DNA from: Algoriphagus sp.
GTDB lineage: Bacteria; Bacteroidota; Bacteroidia; Cytophagales; Cyclobacteriaceae
NCBI GenBank assembly: GCA_021298245.1
Contig: JAJTDZ010000033.1
Coordinates: forward strand, 1 to 34,684
Reading direction: 5' to 3'
DNA length: 34,684 nt
Shown here: positions 1-9,181 of the stretch, in pieces
Layout: every line of letters begins with the position of its first letter
Position numbering within the stretch: position 1 is the stretch's first letter
Position numbers and translations under genes: made by a program
Notes under the pieces: generated by a model
The model's database searches: none
What the model saw: only the letters and a program-made list of their open reading frames with translations
What the model was told of the DNA's origin: nothing

Positions 1-711
1 AGAGCGTACCACCACCTCATTCAGGGAAAAAATCCCCTCGCCTATATTAAGTTCTAAAACGGCATCTCCAAGGATATCCAATAGTCGTTGCTCGGTATAT
101 CCCCCTATGTTTTGTATGTACAGGGTCGTGTATCCTTTGGGCAACACCAAATCAAACTGACCTTCTTTATTGGTGATGGTTTGTCGCATGGACTCCTTTT
201 CGTAGACGATGGCCCCTTCTATGGCTTGATTATTTTCCAAGCTCTTAACTATTCCAGAAAGTTTGGCTTCGGTGCCTGGACCTGACCTACCAATCACGTA
301 ACGCCTATTTCTTACAAATTCATCTTGAGGAGATGCGCTAGTTAAATCGGATGAGCTGCTTGCTTGAAAATAATTGGGCAAAAACTCTACAGGAAATTTT
401 CCGCCTTTAAGAATAAATACCTCTTTTTGAGCAGAAATGGAAAAATTCAGATCAGTTTTTAAGAAAATAATCCCCAAGACATCCTCTAATTTGTCTCCAT
501 TGGCTTGAAGATTTACGGTCAATTGGGCTACCTCTTCTTGATTATAAATAAATCGATAGGGGGTATCCTTTTCTATCAATTCGGCAAATCGTTGGAAAGA
601 AATGCCTGCGAACAATCCAGTAACTCCTTTTTCCTGCTGTCCAAAAGCAGGGGCGCAGGCGATGAAAGCCAGTAAAAAAGCTAAAAAGAAGTGGTGGTAT
701 CGAAGGTACAT
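1..711 (-). CDS. STN-domain TonB-dependent receptor, N-terminal part (cut by window edge)
   Basis: Reading frame open from ATG at 711 to the window edge, about 237 codons, with the C-terminus outside. The protein starts with a hydrophobic signal peptide (about residues 1-24, likely cleaved after AFG). An STN-like secretin/TonB short domain follows (about 35-105, containing PYRFIYNQEEVAQLTVNLQA). A carboxypeptidase-regulatory-like beta domain comes next (about 150-225, with KLSGIVKSLENNQAIEGAIV and NKEGQFDLVLPKGY), and then the sequence NEVV typical of the run into a TonB plug. Known for the family: such proteins are outer-membrane receptors for TonB-dependent uptake, and the STN domain can signal to a FecR anti-sigma factor. 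No FecR or sigma gene is visible here. The start codon overlaps the stop of the upstream gene in TAATG, suggesting translational coupling. The plug and barrel lie outside the window, so the substrate cannot be named. Confidence 0.8.
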   Translation of the reverse strand, partial: MYLRYHHFFLAFLLAFIACAPAFGQQEKGVTGLFAGISFQRFAELIEKDTPYRFIYNQEEVAQLTVNLQANGDKLEDVLGIIFLKTDLNFSISAQKEVFILKGGKFPVEFLPNYFQASSSSDLTSASPQDEFVRNRRYVIGRSGPGTEAKLSGIVKSLENNQAIEGAIVYEKESMRQTITNKEGQFDLVLPKGYTTLYIQNIGGYTEQRLLDILGDAVLELNIGEGIFSLNEVVVRS

Positions 712-1415
712 TATTCTGTGCTAGCGTAGGTAACTATAAATTTCAAAAAGGCCGTGGGTACTTTTTTAAATTGTAGTCCTTTTGATTTTACTTCTTTTTT
801 AACTTTTTTTTGATCTAGACCTAGAGCCAAGTAGGCATCGGAAGCCTTTTGAATGGGATAGAATATTCCATCCTGAAAAAGAAAATAATCTACTTTTTCC
901 AGATATACTTCACTGAATCTAGACATCTCTCGAAGCGATTTAGTGGATTTGAAATGCTTGGCTAACGCAATCGCTTTATTTTCTTCTAGCACCTGATAGA
1001 TCCCATTCCCATGATGCAGGTAACCATCGTTTCCCTCAACAAAACGAAATAAATCTCCATTCCCAAGTACAAATCCATCAATTTTTTCAGGCTTGATTAA
1101 GATCTTCTGGTTGAAAATGGGATGAAAAGTAAGCAACTGGTCTTGGTAGCTATCGTAAAGCAAGGGAACGTCGGGATAAGTGATGCCATTGATGCGGAGC
1201 GTTCCCCTCTCAAATTGCCTAGAGATATGGTAAGGGTCACCTTTGATGAAAAGGGAGGGCTCGGCATATTGCCCACCAGTGATGAGTTCTTGAAAATAAG
1301 GAATCTCCTCTCGATAGGCACTCAAGTAGGGCAAATCAGCACGAACTACCTGGGCAAAATCCAAGACAGGTAGAAAAAGGAAGGTGCAAAAGAATAAAAA
1401 TTGTATTTTACGCAT
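711..1415 (-). CDS. Unknown secreted/periplasmic protein, 234 aa
   Basis: I do not recognise a family. The product opens with a clear Sec signal peptide (Lys/Arg, then a Phe/Leu-rich core, cleavage expected after LDFA around residue 21). The rest is soluble-looking and rich in aromatic and basic residues, with no cysteine cluster and no transmembrane segment. The last 40 residues are Lys-rich (KKVKKEVKSKGLQFKKV). Its stop codon overlaps the start of the STN/TonB receptor gene by one base, so the two are probably co-translated and may act together at the cell envelope (inference). It is divergent from the sugar-isomerase-like gene at 1509. The ATG at 1415 is supported by the signal peptide that directly follows it. 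Confidence 0.75.
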   Translation of the reverse strand: MRKIQFLFFCTFLFLPVLDFAQVVRADLPYLSAYREEIPYFQELITGGQYAEPSLFIKGDPYHISRQFERGTLRINGITYPDVPLLYDSYQDQLLTFHPIFNQKILIKPEKIDGFVLGNGDLFRFVEGNDGYLHHGNGIYQVLEENKAIALAKHFKSTKSLREMSRFSEVYLEKVDYFLFQDGIFYPIQKASDAYLALGLDQKKVKKEVKSKGLQFKKVPTAFLKFIVTYASTE

Positions 1416-1462
1416 ACTGAAAAATACGATTGAAAATTCTTATAATTCTTATTTATTCAGAA

Positions 1463-1470
1463 TATGTTTA
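1463..1470 (+). promoter_or_regulatory. Possible -7 element for the sugar-isomerase-like gene
   Basis: TATGTTTA matches seven of eight positions of the Bacteroidota -7 element TAnnTTTG. It lies about 40 bases before the ATG pair at 1509/1512, in the AT-rich divergent gap. No good TTTG -33 element is found at the usual spacing, so the call is weak. If correct, it makes a start at 1464 impossible and supports 1509/1512. Confidence 0.3.
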
Positions 1471-1508
1471 AATGGTCATTGGCTAGGTTAAACGGAATAG
1501 AATCTACT

Positions 1509-2432
1509 ATGATGCACTTGCGAAGACAGTTTCTCAAAACCCTTGCCGTAGCTCCACTGGCAGTTACCTCCACTCACTTGGCTGAGGCAAGCCCAATAAA
1601 AAAAGGAGGTACTCAATTTAAATTTTCCTTAAACACCAGCACCATCAGGGGACAAAAGTTATCCCTACCTCAGATGATTGACCTTGCGGCAAGAGCCGGA
1701 TACGATGGCATTGAACCCTGGATGATGGAGATAGAGGCCTATCAAAAGGAGGGAAATAGCATAGCTTCGCTTAAAAAACGCATTCAAGACGCGGGAATTG
1801 AATTGGTCGATTGCATAGGATTTCCAACCTGGTTGGCACAAGATGAGGCAAAGAGTAAGCAGGGGTTTGAGCAAATGGAAAAAGAAATGGGGGTGTTGGC
1901 AGAATTGGGTTGTACACGAGTGGCCGCACCTGCGATTGGAGCAGAGGCTCCACTGGATTTGCTCCAAGCTGGAGAAAAATACAAGCGCTTGTTGACTTTG
2001 GGAAGGAAAACTGGCGTAATGCCCCAATTGGAATTTTGGGGTGCATTTCCCGCATTCTATCATTTGGCTCAAGCCATGGCCGTGGCAGCAGCTGCGGACG
2101 ATGCAGATGCGAAAATTTTAGCTGACGTTTACCACTTATTTCGCGGAGGCTCGGGATTTGAAGGATTACAATTGCTAGATGGACAAGCCATAGATATATT
2201 TCATCTCAATGACTTTCCCAAAGACATTCCTAGAACCAGCCAACAGGACAAGGACAGGGTATTTCCTGGGGATGGAGGCGCACCCATGGAGGAACTTGCA
2301 AATCGCTTGCGAGACAAGGGAGGGGAAATCATTTTATCCCTAGAACTTTTCAATCCAAGCTATTACGAAATGGATGCTGCTTATGTAGTAAAAACGGGAT
2401 TGGAAAAAATGAAGCGTTTTTTTAAGTCTTAA
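1509..2432 (+). CDS. Sugar phosphate isomerase/epimerase-like TIM-barrel protein with Tat-type signal
   Basis: About 307 residues from the ATG at 1509 (a second ATG follows at 1512). A frame-open start at 1464 only adds residues in front of a signal sequence, so it is rejected. The N-terminus has a twin-arginine pattern (LRRQFLKTLAVAPLAV) ending in an Ala-rich cleavage region (LAEA), predicting Tat export. The body matches the xylose-isomerase-like / AP endonuclease 2 TIM barrel: DLAARAGYDGIEPW early, then likely divalent-metal ligands Glu175 (QLEFWG), Asp206 and His209 (LADVYH), His232 (IFHLND) and Glu279 (LSLELF). Proteins of this kind isomerise or epimerise sugars or sugar derivatives, and many Bacteroidota copies are periplasmic. 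The substrate cannot be read from sequence. The gene is single on this strand and converges with the gene ending at 2454. Confidence 0.85.
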   Translation: MMHLRRQFLKTLAVAPLAVTSTHLAEASPIKKGGTQFKFSLNTSTIRGQKLSLPQMIDLAARAGYDGIEPWMMEIEAYQKEGNSIASLKKRIQDAGIELVDCIGFPTWLAQDEAKSKQGFEQMEKEMGVLAELGCTRVAAPAIGAEAPLDLLQAGEKYKRLLTLGRKTGVMPQLEFWGAFPAFYHLAQAMAVAAAADDADAKILADVYHLFRGGSGFEGLQLLDGQAIDIFHLNDFPKDIPRTSQQDKDRVFPGDGGAPMEELANRLRDKGGEIILSLELFNPSYYEMDAAYVVKTGLEKMKRFFKS

Positions 2433-2453
2433 CAAAAGAAATTTGAGCACTCC

Positions 2454-3005
2454 CTACATGACAAACCCCACGCGGATGACATAGGGCTCATTGTAATAGG
2501 AATTGAGATTGGAGTAATTGAGGTTATATAAAAAAGTGAAATTAGCACCTCCCCTGGAGCCAAAGGGAGCAAAATACCCAGCTCCAAGAAAAAGAGATTC
2601 TGACCACGTTCTTTCAAAGCGATCCTTCGCAAAAGAATAGGCATTCCAATTGATCGATTCTAGTTCGGAGTAAGCAAAAATATTAGGCAATATATTGTAT
2701 CGAGCAAATGCCCTAGCTCCGTAAGAAGATCCTGCAGCACCTTGAAAACGGGAATCGTCGTAATATTGGTAAGTCAGCCCTAGCCCAGTCGAAGCTTTTT
2801 CATTCACCATGATCCCTGCTAGGGGGGAAATGTCAATGAGGGTAACTGTCCCAAACTGAAGTCCGAGATTGCCCCCATAGTACATCCTATCTTTTAGCAC
2901 AAAGGGGGCTTCAGGATCAATTTCTCTTTGTGCAAAAGTAGACAAGGGAAGGAGAGAGGTGCCTAAAAAAATCAGAAAAAATACTTTATTTTTCCACCAC
3001 CACAT
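2454..3005 (-). CDS. Small outer-membrane beta-barrel-like protein, 183 aa
   Basis: A Sec signal peptide (MWWWKNKVFFLIFLG... with cleavage expected after STFA near residue 25) is followed by alternating aromatic and small residues typical of short outer-membrane beta barrels: YYGGNLGLQFG, TGLGLTYQYY, YGARAFARYNI, ESLFLGAGYFAPFG, NFTFLYNLNY. It ends with a membrane-type strand VIRVGFVM. No enzyme motif is seen, and the function is unknown. The first seven codons (20 nt) overlap the end of the upstream FtsB-like gene in another frame, so translation is probably coupled. The signal peptide supports the overlapping start. It could be called an 'outer membrane beta-barrel domain' or 'alpha-ketoglutarate decarboxylase-like' hypothetical in databases; I cannot choose between these. 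Confidence 0.7.
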   Translation of the reverse strand: MWWWKNKVFFLIFLGTSLLPLSTFAQREIDPEAPFVLKDRMYYGGNLGLQFGTVTLIDISPLAGIMVNEKASTGLGLTYQYYDDSRFQGAAGSSYGARAFARYNILPNIFAYSELESINWNAYSFAKDRFERTWSESLFLGAGYFAPFGSRGGANFTFLYNLNYSNLNSYYNEPYVIRVGFVM

Positions 3006-3273
3006 AAAGATCCTCAGTAGGCTTTTTCATCAAGTACTTTTCTCGAGCAAATTTTTCTAAGAGTTCCGGATTGCCCAATAGTTCTTTTTGTTGCTGAAGT
3101 AATTGTGCCCTTTTATCTACATAAAACGCTTTTTGATCTTCCAATTCCCATAGTTGCTTGGTGAGTTGGTAGTGATTGGGAACACTATTGGAATCGATAA
3201 AAATCATCCAAAACAAAAAGGAAAGGGAGGCCAAAACGTAAAAATTTCTACCGTATTTTAAGAATTTCTCCAT
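2986..3273 (-). CDS. FtsB/DivIC-family septum formation initiator
   Basis: A 95-residue protein with the family layout: a short basic N-terminus (MEKFLKYGRN), one transmembrane helix (about 11-27, FYVLASLSFLFWMIFI), then a Gln/Leu/Glu-rich coiled coil (about 35-70), and the C-terminal motif NPELLEKFAREKYLMKKPTE typical of FtsB/DivIC. Known role: bitopic inner-membrane component of the divisome that links FtsL/FtsQ to septal peptidoglycan synthesis. The start at 3273 is chosen over one ten codons upstream because MEKFLK begins the usual short cytoplasmic segment. It sits just after the eno terminator, in a position conserved in Bacteroidota, and overlaps the next gene by 20 nt. Confidence 0.85.
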   Translation of the reverse strand: MEKFLKYGRNFYVLASLSFLFWMIFIDSNSVPNHYQLTKQLWELEDQKAFYVDKRAQLLQQQKELLGNPELLEKFAREKYLMKKPTEDLYVVVEK

Positions 3274-3312
3274 AGGAAGGAAATAATACAGTCCAATATA
3301 CAAATTTCATGC

Positions 3313-3346
3313 AAAAAAAAGACAGCCCCGGAAATCCGGGACTGTC
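3313..3346 (-). terminator. Rho-independent terminator after eno
   Basis: On the minus strand GACAGTCCCGGA pairs with TCCGGGGCTGTC (12 pairs, one G-T) around a two-base centre at 3321-3346. A run of eight T follows at 3320-3313. It starts 21 bases past the eno stop codon. This separates carA-eno from the FtsB-like gene. Confidence 0.92.
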
Positions 3347-3367
3347 AATTTAAATGAGAACTGTCAC

Positions 3368-4654
<1,287 letters not shown>

Positions 4655-4672
4655 TTAAAAGGTTTGTTAGCA

Positions 4673-5770
4673 TTAATTTTTATTCATCAAAGAAACAAAA
4701 TCGTCAAACAGGTAGCGAGAATCGTGCGGCCCTGGAGAAGATTCTGGGTGATATTGAACAGAGAAAGCAGGTTTATTTTTAAGTCGAATCCCTGCTACCG
4801 TATGATCATTCAAATGTACGTGGGTAATTTCGACTTGAGCGCATTGCTCAGCTGCTTCCCGGACTACATTGAATCCATGGTTTTGGGAAGTGATTTCGCT
4901 TTTACCTGAGGTTAAATTTTTTATCGGGTGATTGAGCCCGCGATGCCCGTGGTGCATTTTATAGGTAGGAATTCCTACCGATGCGGCAATGAGCTGATGG
5001 CCCAAGCAGATGCCAAAAACAGGTTTTCCTGTACTTAAAATTTGAGTAACAGTAGATACAGCATAGTCCATGACGGCAGGGTCACCGGGTCCGTTGGATA
5101 GAAAATATCCGTCTGGGCCCCACTTTTCCATTTCCTGAAGACTGGTTTTAGCAGGAAATACCTTACAATACACTCCCCTACTTGCCAGATTTCGAAGAAT
5201 ATTCTTTTTGATCCCAAAATCGAGGCAAGCTACTTTAATGGGAGCATTGGCCTCGCCAAAAAAATAGGGTTCTTGGGTGCAGACTTGAGAAGAAAGCTCT
5301 AAGCCATTCATATCGGGTACTTTGGCCAAGGCGGCAGCAAGTCCTGTTAGGTCTCCCTCATATTCGGAGCTGATGATGGCATTCATGGCTCCTCTGTCGC
5401 GCAGGTGTCGAACAAGTTTTCGGGTATCGATATCGGCTATGCCGGTAATCCCAGCATTGACCAAATACTCTTGTAGGGAACCCGAGGCATCTAATCTGGA
5501 GAATACCTCAGAAAAACTATTCACTACGATTCCTGCTACACAGGGGTGATTGGATTCTACTTCTTCTGGATGCACTCCATAGTTTCCAATGTGTGAGGTA
5601 GAAGTGACTACGATTTGTCCTGTATAGGAAGGATCTGTGTAAATCTCTTGGTATCCAGTCATTCCGGTGTTGAAGCAGATTTCACCACCATTGGTACCGG
5701 GAGCACCTATGAGTGATCCATAAAAAACAGTTCCATCAGCGAGCAGGAGAGTAGCGTTCTTTTTAATCAT
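4673..5770 (-). CDS. carA: Carbamoyl-phosphate synthase small (glutaminase) subunit
   Basis: 365 residues. Together with CarB (not in this window) it makes carbamoyl phosphate for pyrimidines and arginine; CarA hydrolyses glutamine and passes ammonia on. The N-terminal CarA domain (about 1-150, CFNTGMTGYQEIYTDPSY) is followed by a class I glutamine amidotransferase domain with nucleophile Cys255 (FGICLGHQL) and His341/Glu343 (YHPESSPGPHDS). I chose the ATG at 5770 (MIKKNATLLLADG). The frame extends 20 codons further, but that extension would run into the candidate promoter and is not conserved-looking. The gene lies directly after the S10-spc-alpha terminator and heads a carA-eno unit. Confidence 0.97.
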   Translation of the reverse strand: MIKKNATLLLADGTVFYGSLIGAPGTNGGEICFNTGMTGYQEIYTDPSYTGQIVVTSTSHIGNYGVHPEEVESNHPCVAGIVVNSFSEVFSRLDASGSLQEYLVNAGITGIADIDTRKLVRHLRDRGAMNAIISSEYEGDLTGLAAALAKVPDMNGLELSSQVCTQEPYFFGEANAPIKVACLDFGIKKNILRNLASRGVYCKVFPAKTSLQEMEKWGPDGYFLSNGPGDPAVMDYAVSTVTQILSTGKPVFGICLGHQLIAASVGIPTYKMHHGHRGLNHPIKNLTSGKSEITSQNHGFNVVREAAEQCAQVEITHVHLNDHTVAGIRLKNKPAFSVQYHPESSPGPHDSRYLFDDFVSLMNKN

Positions 5771-5786
5771 GATATTGGCGATTGGG

Positions 5787-5794
5787 CAAAGGTA
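5787..5794 (-). promoter_or_regulatory. Candidate carA -7 promoter element
   Basis: On the minus strand TACCTTTG matches the Bacteroidota -7 element TAnnTTTG exactly, between the rplQ terminator and the carA start at 5770. The expected transcript start is near 5780, giving a very short leader. The -33 region at 19-base spacing is poor (TCTT), so confidence is moderate. Confidence 0.5.
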
Positions 5795-5830
5795 ATAAAT
5801 CTTAGGAAGCCATAAGAGAGACTTGGGCAT

Positions 5831-5863
5831 AAAAAAAGGACTGAACTTGGTCCAATCCTTTTT
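5831..5863 (-). terminator. Rho-independent terminator ending the S10-spc-alpha cluster
   Basis: A 14-pair hairpin (two G-T pairs) with a three-base loop spans 5833-5863; its lower stem is A5/T5. It is followed on the minus strand by a T run (5837-5831). It begins 21 bases after the rplQ stop. The A/T-rich lower stem could also terminate plus-strand transcripts. Confidence 0.9.
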
Positions 5864-5883
5864 GATGTGAAATTGCTTTCCAC

Positions 5884-6522
5884 TTATTTTTCTTCAGTCT
5901 CCTCGTCTGCAGAAGCCTCAGGTGTTTCTGACTCCTCTGAAGTGGCTTCTGCCACTGGAGTTTCTGCCTCTTCAACAACTTCGGCTACAGGAGTAACCTC
6001 CTCTTCTACAGCATCTTCTACAGCCTCTTCTGCTGCGACTGGAGCTTCTTCCACCGCAGGTGCTTTAGCAGTCACAGCAGCAGGAGTACTTGGAGTAGTA
6101 CCCGAGGATCTTCTAGATCTTCTGGTAGTCTTCTTCGCAGGCTTGGCATCCTTCAACATCAGTTCGTTGAAGTCCACCAATTCAATAATACACATTTCTG
6201 CATTATCTCCTAGACGAAATCCTGTCTTGATGATTCTAGTGTAGCCTCCTGGACGAGTTCCTACCTTTTCCACTACCTCACCGAAAAGCTCCTTGATAGC
6301 CTCCTTACTTTTCAAGTAGGAGAAAGCAATTCTTCTGTTGTGGGTGGTATCTTCTTTGGCTCTGGTCACCAAAGGTTCAACAAACTTTTTCAATTCTTTC
6401 GCTTTGGCAAGCGTAGTAGAAATACGCTTGTGAAGAATCAGGGAAGATGCCATGTTGGAAAGCATAGCTTTTCTATGCGAAGCAGTCCTACCCAGGTGGT
6501 TTATTTTCTTACCGTGTCTCAT
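5884..6522 (-). CDS. rplQ: 50S ribosomal protein L17 with long acidic C-terminal tail
   Basis: The first about 125 residues are a standard L17 ([59 protein letters not shown]), a large-subunit protein near the peptide exit tunnel. Residues about 130-212 form an extension unlike E. coli L17 (127 aa): first a basic [11 protein letters not shown] patch, then a low-complexity Ala/Glu/Val/Thr/Pro region ending ADEETEEK. Tails of this kind occur in Bacteroidota L17. Its role is unknown and it is probably disordered. It is the last gene of the cluster, five bases after rpoA. Confidence 0.98.
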   Translation of the reverse strand: MRHGKKINHLGRTASHRKAMLSNMASSLILHKRISTTLAKAKELKKFVEPLVTRAKEDTTHNRRIAFSYLKSKEAIKELFGEVVEKVGTRPGGYTRIIKTGFRLGDNAEMCIIELVDFNELMLKDAKPAKKTTRRSRRSSGTTPSTPAAVTAKAPAVEEAPVAAEEAVEDAVEEEVTPVAEVVEEAETPVAEATSEESETPEASADEETEEK

Positions 6523-6527
6523 TGTTA

Positions 6528-7517
6528 TTATTCTTCATCAAGTTTGTACTTAGAAATGTCCATGCCAAAGGTCAAGCCCTTTTCTTGGATCAATTGCTCA
6601 AGTTCTGCCAAAGATTTCTTACCAAAGTTTCTGAATTTCATCATGTCTGAAATTTCAAGCTTTGCAAGATCTCCTAGGGTTCTTACATCCGCTGCCTTTA
6701 AGCAATTGAAGGCACGAACTGAAAGATCTAGGTCTCCCAATGAAGTTTTTAGCAGCTTGCGCATATGAAGGAATTCTTCATCGATTGGCTCTGGTTCAGC
6801 AATTCCAGAAGAATCCAAGACCATGGTTTGGTCAGAGAATAGCATGAAGTGCTGAATTAAGATTTTAGCAGACTCTTGAAGGGCTTTTTCAGGATGGATG
6901 GATCCGTCCGTAGTTACTTCTAGAATAAGCTTTTCGAAGTCAGTCTTTTGTTCTACCCGGGTATTTTCAACGCTATACTTAACGTTTTTGATGGGGGTAA
7001 AAATGGCGTCTATAGCGATTTGACCAAATACTTGTTCTTTAGGCTTAGACTCCTCTGCAGGAAGGTATCCTCTACCTTTTTCAATAATTATCTCAATTTC
7101 GAAATTTTTGGTAGAGTCAATATGACAAATTACCAATTCCGGATTTAAGACTTCGAAAGAGGAGGTGAATTTTGAGATGTCACCTGCAGTAAAAACAGAC
7201 TGATTTTTAATTTCAACAGAAATTTTCCCATCAAATGCATCGTGAATTTTCTTGAATCGGACTTGCTTCAAATTCAAGATAATGTCAGTCACATCTTCGA
7301 CTACTCCTTCGATGGTGGAAAATTCATGCACCACTCCAGGAACTTTGATGGAAGTGATGGCGTATCCCTCCAAAGAAGAAAGTAGAATTCTTCTTAGGGC
7401 GTTACCTATAGTAACTCCGTAGCCTTTTTCAAGGGGTTTGAAGGTAAATAAGCCATGAAAATCATCGGCCTTTTCCATCACCACCTTTTCGGGCATTTGA
7501 AATGCTAATATGGACAT
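6528..7517 (-). CDS. rpoA: DNA-directed RNA polymerase alpha subunit
   Basis: 329 residues, normal length. The N-terminal dimerisation and assembly domain (about 1-235) carries [20 protein letters not shown], the family signature. A linker leads to the C-terminal domain (about 255-320) with [19 protein letters not shown] and the [14 protein letters not shown] helix, the usual UP-element and activator contact surface. It nucleates assembly of beta and beta-prime, whose genes are also in this window. Order rpsM-rpsK-rpsD-rpoA-rplQ is the conserved alpha operon. Confidence 0.99.
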   Translation of the reverse strand: MSILAFQMPEKVVMEKADDFHGLFTFKPLEKGYGVTIGNALRRILLSSLEGYAITSIKVPGVVHEFSTIEGVVEDVTDIILNLKQVRFKKIHDAFDGKISVEIKNQSVFTAGDISKFTSSFEVLNPELVICHIDSTKNFEIEIIIEKGRGYLPAEESKPKEQVFGQIAIDAIFTPIKNVKYSVENTRVEQKTDFEKLILEVTTDGSIHPEKALQESAKILIQHFMLFSDQTMVLDSSGIAEPEPIDEEFLHMRKLLKTSLGDLDLSVRAFNCLKAADVRTLGDLAKLEISDMMKFRNFGKKSLAELEQLIQEKGLTFGMDISKYKLDEE

Positions 7518-7553
7518 ATCGTTTGTTCTGTTTTAGCTGAAAATAGGGAAATA

Positions 7554-8159
7554 TTACTTAGAATAAAGTTCGACAATAAGCTGAACCTTAATATTCTCTG
7601 GGATATCGTCTCTTCCTGGTACGGTAACGAACTTACCCGCCATGGAGGCATTGTCCCACTCTAGCCAGGAATAGCGATGCGTACCTCTACCTGCCAAGCT
7701 ATTGGTGATTGCTTCAAGAGATTTGGAACGTTCCCTTACTGAAACCACGTCTCCGGGCTTCAAGGTGTAAGAAGGAATATTTACCAATTCTCCATTGACC
7801 AAAATGTGCTTGTGAGATACCAGCTGACGGGCACCACGACGTGTGGGGGAAATCCCCAATCGGTACACGGTATTGTCTAATCTGGCCTCTAGCAACTGAA
7901 GGAGGTTTTCACCGGTGATTCCTGATTTTCTAGAAGCGATGTCAAACATCTTTGCGAATTGTCTTTCCAACACTCCATAGATGTATTTTGCCTTCTGCTT
8001 TTCAGAAAGCTGAATTGCATATTCAGACTGCTTCTTTCTTCTCCCCCTGCCGTGCATGCCTGGAGGGTAGTTTTTCTTTTGAAGTGCCTTGCTATGCCCT
8101 TCGATTGCTTCTCCAAATCTTCTGGAGATTTTAGCTTTTGGACCTGTATATCTTGCCAT
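7554..8159 (-). CDS. rpsD: 30S ribosomal protein S4
   Basis: 201 residues. Primary 16S rRNA binding protein of the small-subunit body, and a translational repressor of the alpha operon in other bacteria. The N-terminus [18 protein letters not shown] lacks the four-cysteine zinc knuckle, so it is the zinc-free form. The S4 RNA-binding domain is at about 92-155 ([34 protein letters not shown]). It lies between rpsK and rpoA as usual. The 36-base gap to rpoA shows no promoter-like element. Confidence 0.99.
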   Translation of the reverse strand: MARYTGPKAKISRRFGEAIEGHSKALQKKNYPPGMHGRGRRKKQSEYAIQLSEKQKAKYIYGVLERQFAKMFDIASRKSGITGENLLQLLEARLDNTVYRLGISPTRRGARQLVSHKHILVNGELVNIPSYTLKPGDVVSVRERSKSLEAITNSLAGRGTHRYSWLEWDNASMAGKFVTVPGRDDIPENIKVQLIVELYSK

Positions 8160-8177
8160 ACTAGTGCTTATTTACAA

Positions 8178-8576
8178 TTAAACTCTTCTACGCTTAGGTG
8201 GACGACATCCGTTGTGAGGCATAGGAGTAACGTCAATGATGGTCGTTATGTCCAAACCTACATTTTGCAATGTTCTGATCGCAGACTCTCGACCAGCGCC
8301 CGGTCCTTTTACGAAAACTTCGATTTTTCTCAATCCAAGTTCGTAAGCTGCTTGCCCACAATTTTGTGCGGCCATTTGAGCAGCGTAAGGAGTATTCTTT
8401 TTAGATCCACGGAAACCCATCTTACCGGCAGAAGCCCATGAGATGACCTGACCTGAAATATTGGTAATAGAGATGATGATGTTGTTGAAGGAAGCTTTGA
8501 TGTGGGCTTGGCCCACTGCTTCTACCTTCACTACTCTTTTTTTACCTTTTGCTTTATCGTTTCTTTTCTGAGCCAT
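8178..8576 (-). CDS. rpsK: 30S ribosomal protein S11
   Basis: 132 residues. S11 forms part of the platform of the small subunit near the mRNA exit. Recognised by [18 protein letters not shown], the central [17 protein letters not shown] and the C-terminal [17 protein letters not shown]. Conventional length. A Lys-rich N-terminus ([18 protein letters not shown]) is common in Bacteroidota. Placed between rpsM and rpsD in the alpha operon. Confidence 0.99.
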   Translation of the reverse strand: MAQKRNDKAKGKKRVVKVEAVGQAHIKASFNNIIISITNISGQVISWASAGKMGFRGSKKNTPYAAQMAAQNCGQAAYELGLRKIEVFVKGPGAGRESAIRTLQNVGLDITTIIDVTPMPHNGCRPPKRRRV

Positions 8577-8591
8577 AATCTAAATCAGGTT

Positions 8592-8969
8592 TTATTTAGT
8601 TGCCTTCTTTTTGTTGGCAACGGTCTTACGCTTGCCCTTTCTTGTTCTGGCATTGTTTTTCGTGCTCTGACCACGAACAGGAAGTCCTTTTCTATGTCGC
8701 AATCCTCTATAGCATCCGATATCCATCAGACGCTTGATGTTGAGTTGAATCTCCGATTTCAACGCACCCTCTGTTCTGAACTCTTCAGAGATGATTGTTC
8801 TGATCGCGGTTGATTCTTCATCATTCCATTCTCCGGCTTTTTTGTCGAAGGAGATTCCTGCTTTGCTCAGGATAGCTCTGGCTGAACTTCTACCAATACC
8901 GAAAATGTAGGTAAGTCCGATTTCGCCACGCTTATTGTCTGGTATGTCTACACCTGCAATTCTAGCCAT
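8592..8969 (-). CDS. rpsM: 30S ribosomal protein S13
   Basis: 125 residues. Head protein of the small subunit that contacts P-site tRNA and the large subunit. It starts [20 protein letters not shown], has the helix-two-turn-helix region ([19 protein letters not shown]), and ends with the basic tail after [20 protein letters not shown]. The start codon is two bases after the rpmJ stop. Nothing unusual. Confidence 0.99.
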   Translation of the reverse strand: MARIAGVDIPDNKRGEIGLTYIFGIGRSSARAILSKAGISFDKKAGEWNDEESTAIRTIISEEFRTEGALKSEIQLNIKRLMDIGCYRGLRHRKGLPVRGQSTKNNARTRKGKRKTVANKKKATK

Positions 8970-8971
8970 GA

Positions 8972-9088
8972 TTAACCTTGTCTTTGTTTATACTTAGGAT
9001 TTTTTTTGTTGATGACGTAAAGCTTTCCTTTTCTTCGGATTACCTTACATTCAGCACTTCTTTTTTTGATAGATGCCTTAACTTTCAT
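8972..9088 (-). CDS. rpmJ: 50S ribosomal protein L36, zinc-free form
   Basis: A 38-residue protein read directly from the sequence: it begins [15 protein letters not shown] and ends [13 protein letters not shown]36 is the smallest large-subunit protein. The classic form binds zinc through Cys11, Cys14, Cys27 and His32. Here only one of these cysteines remains (SAEC), so this is the zinc-independent (C-minus) type usual in Bacteroidota. It lies between infA and rpsM, the conserved position, with a two-base gap to rpsM. Confidence 0.97.
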   Translation of the reverse strand: MKVKASIKKRSAECKVIRRKGKLYVINKKNPKYKQRQG

Positions 9089-9100
9089 TTGCTTATTATT

Positions 9101-9175
9101 TTAAATTTCAGCCAAATGGAATCTCGCTGAGGAAGAAGGTAATCCCAGGGGAACTTTCTTCTTGCTTGATTTCAT
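9101..9175 (-). CDS. Possible 24-codon small ORF between infA and rpmJ
   Basis: An ATG-to-TAA frame of 24 codons (MKSSKKKVPLGL..., Lys/Ser-rich start, Pro-rich middle) fills the 93-base gap between infA and rpmJ. It starts six bases after the infA stop and ends 12 bases before the rpmJ start, in a cluster where most gaps are under 20 bases. No family is recognised. It could equally be an untranslated spacer, and a chance frame of this length is common. Confidence 0.2.
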   Translation of the reverse strand: MKSSKKKVPLGLPSSSARFHLAEI

Positions 9176-9181
9176 ATCAGT

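Noticed and set aside
5771..5830. 20-codon N-terminal extension of CarA
   Set aside because: It overlaps the candidate promoter, and CarA homology starts at the ATG at 5770.
5867..6244. Plus-strand Ser/Ala/Thr-rich frame opposite rplQ
   Set aside because: It is the antisense shadow of the low-complexity L17 tail, with no recognisable protein features.
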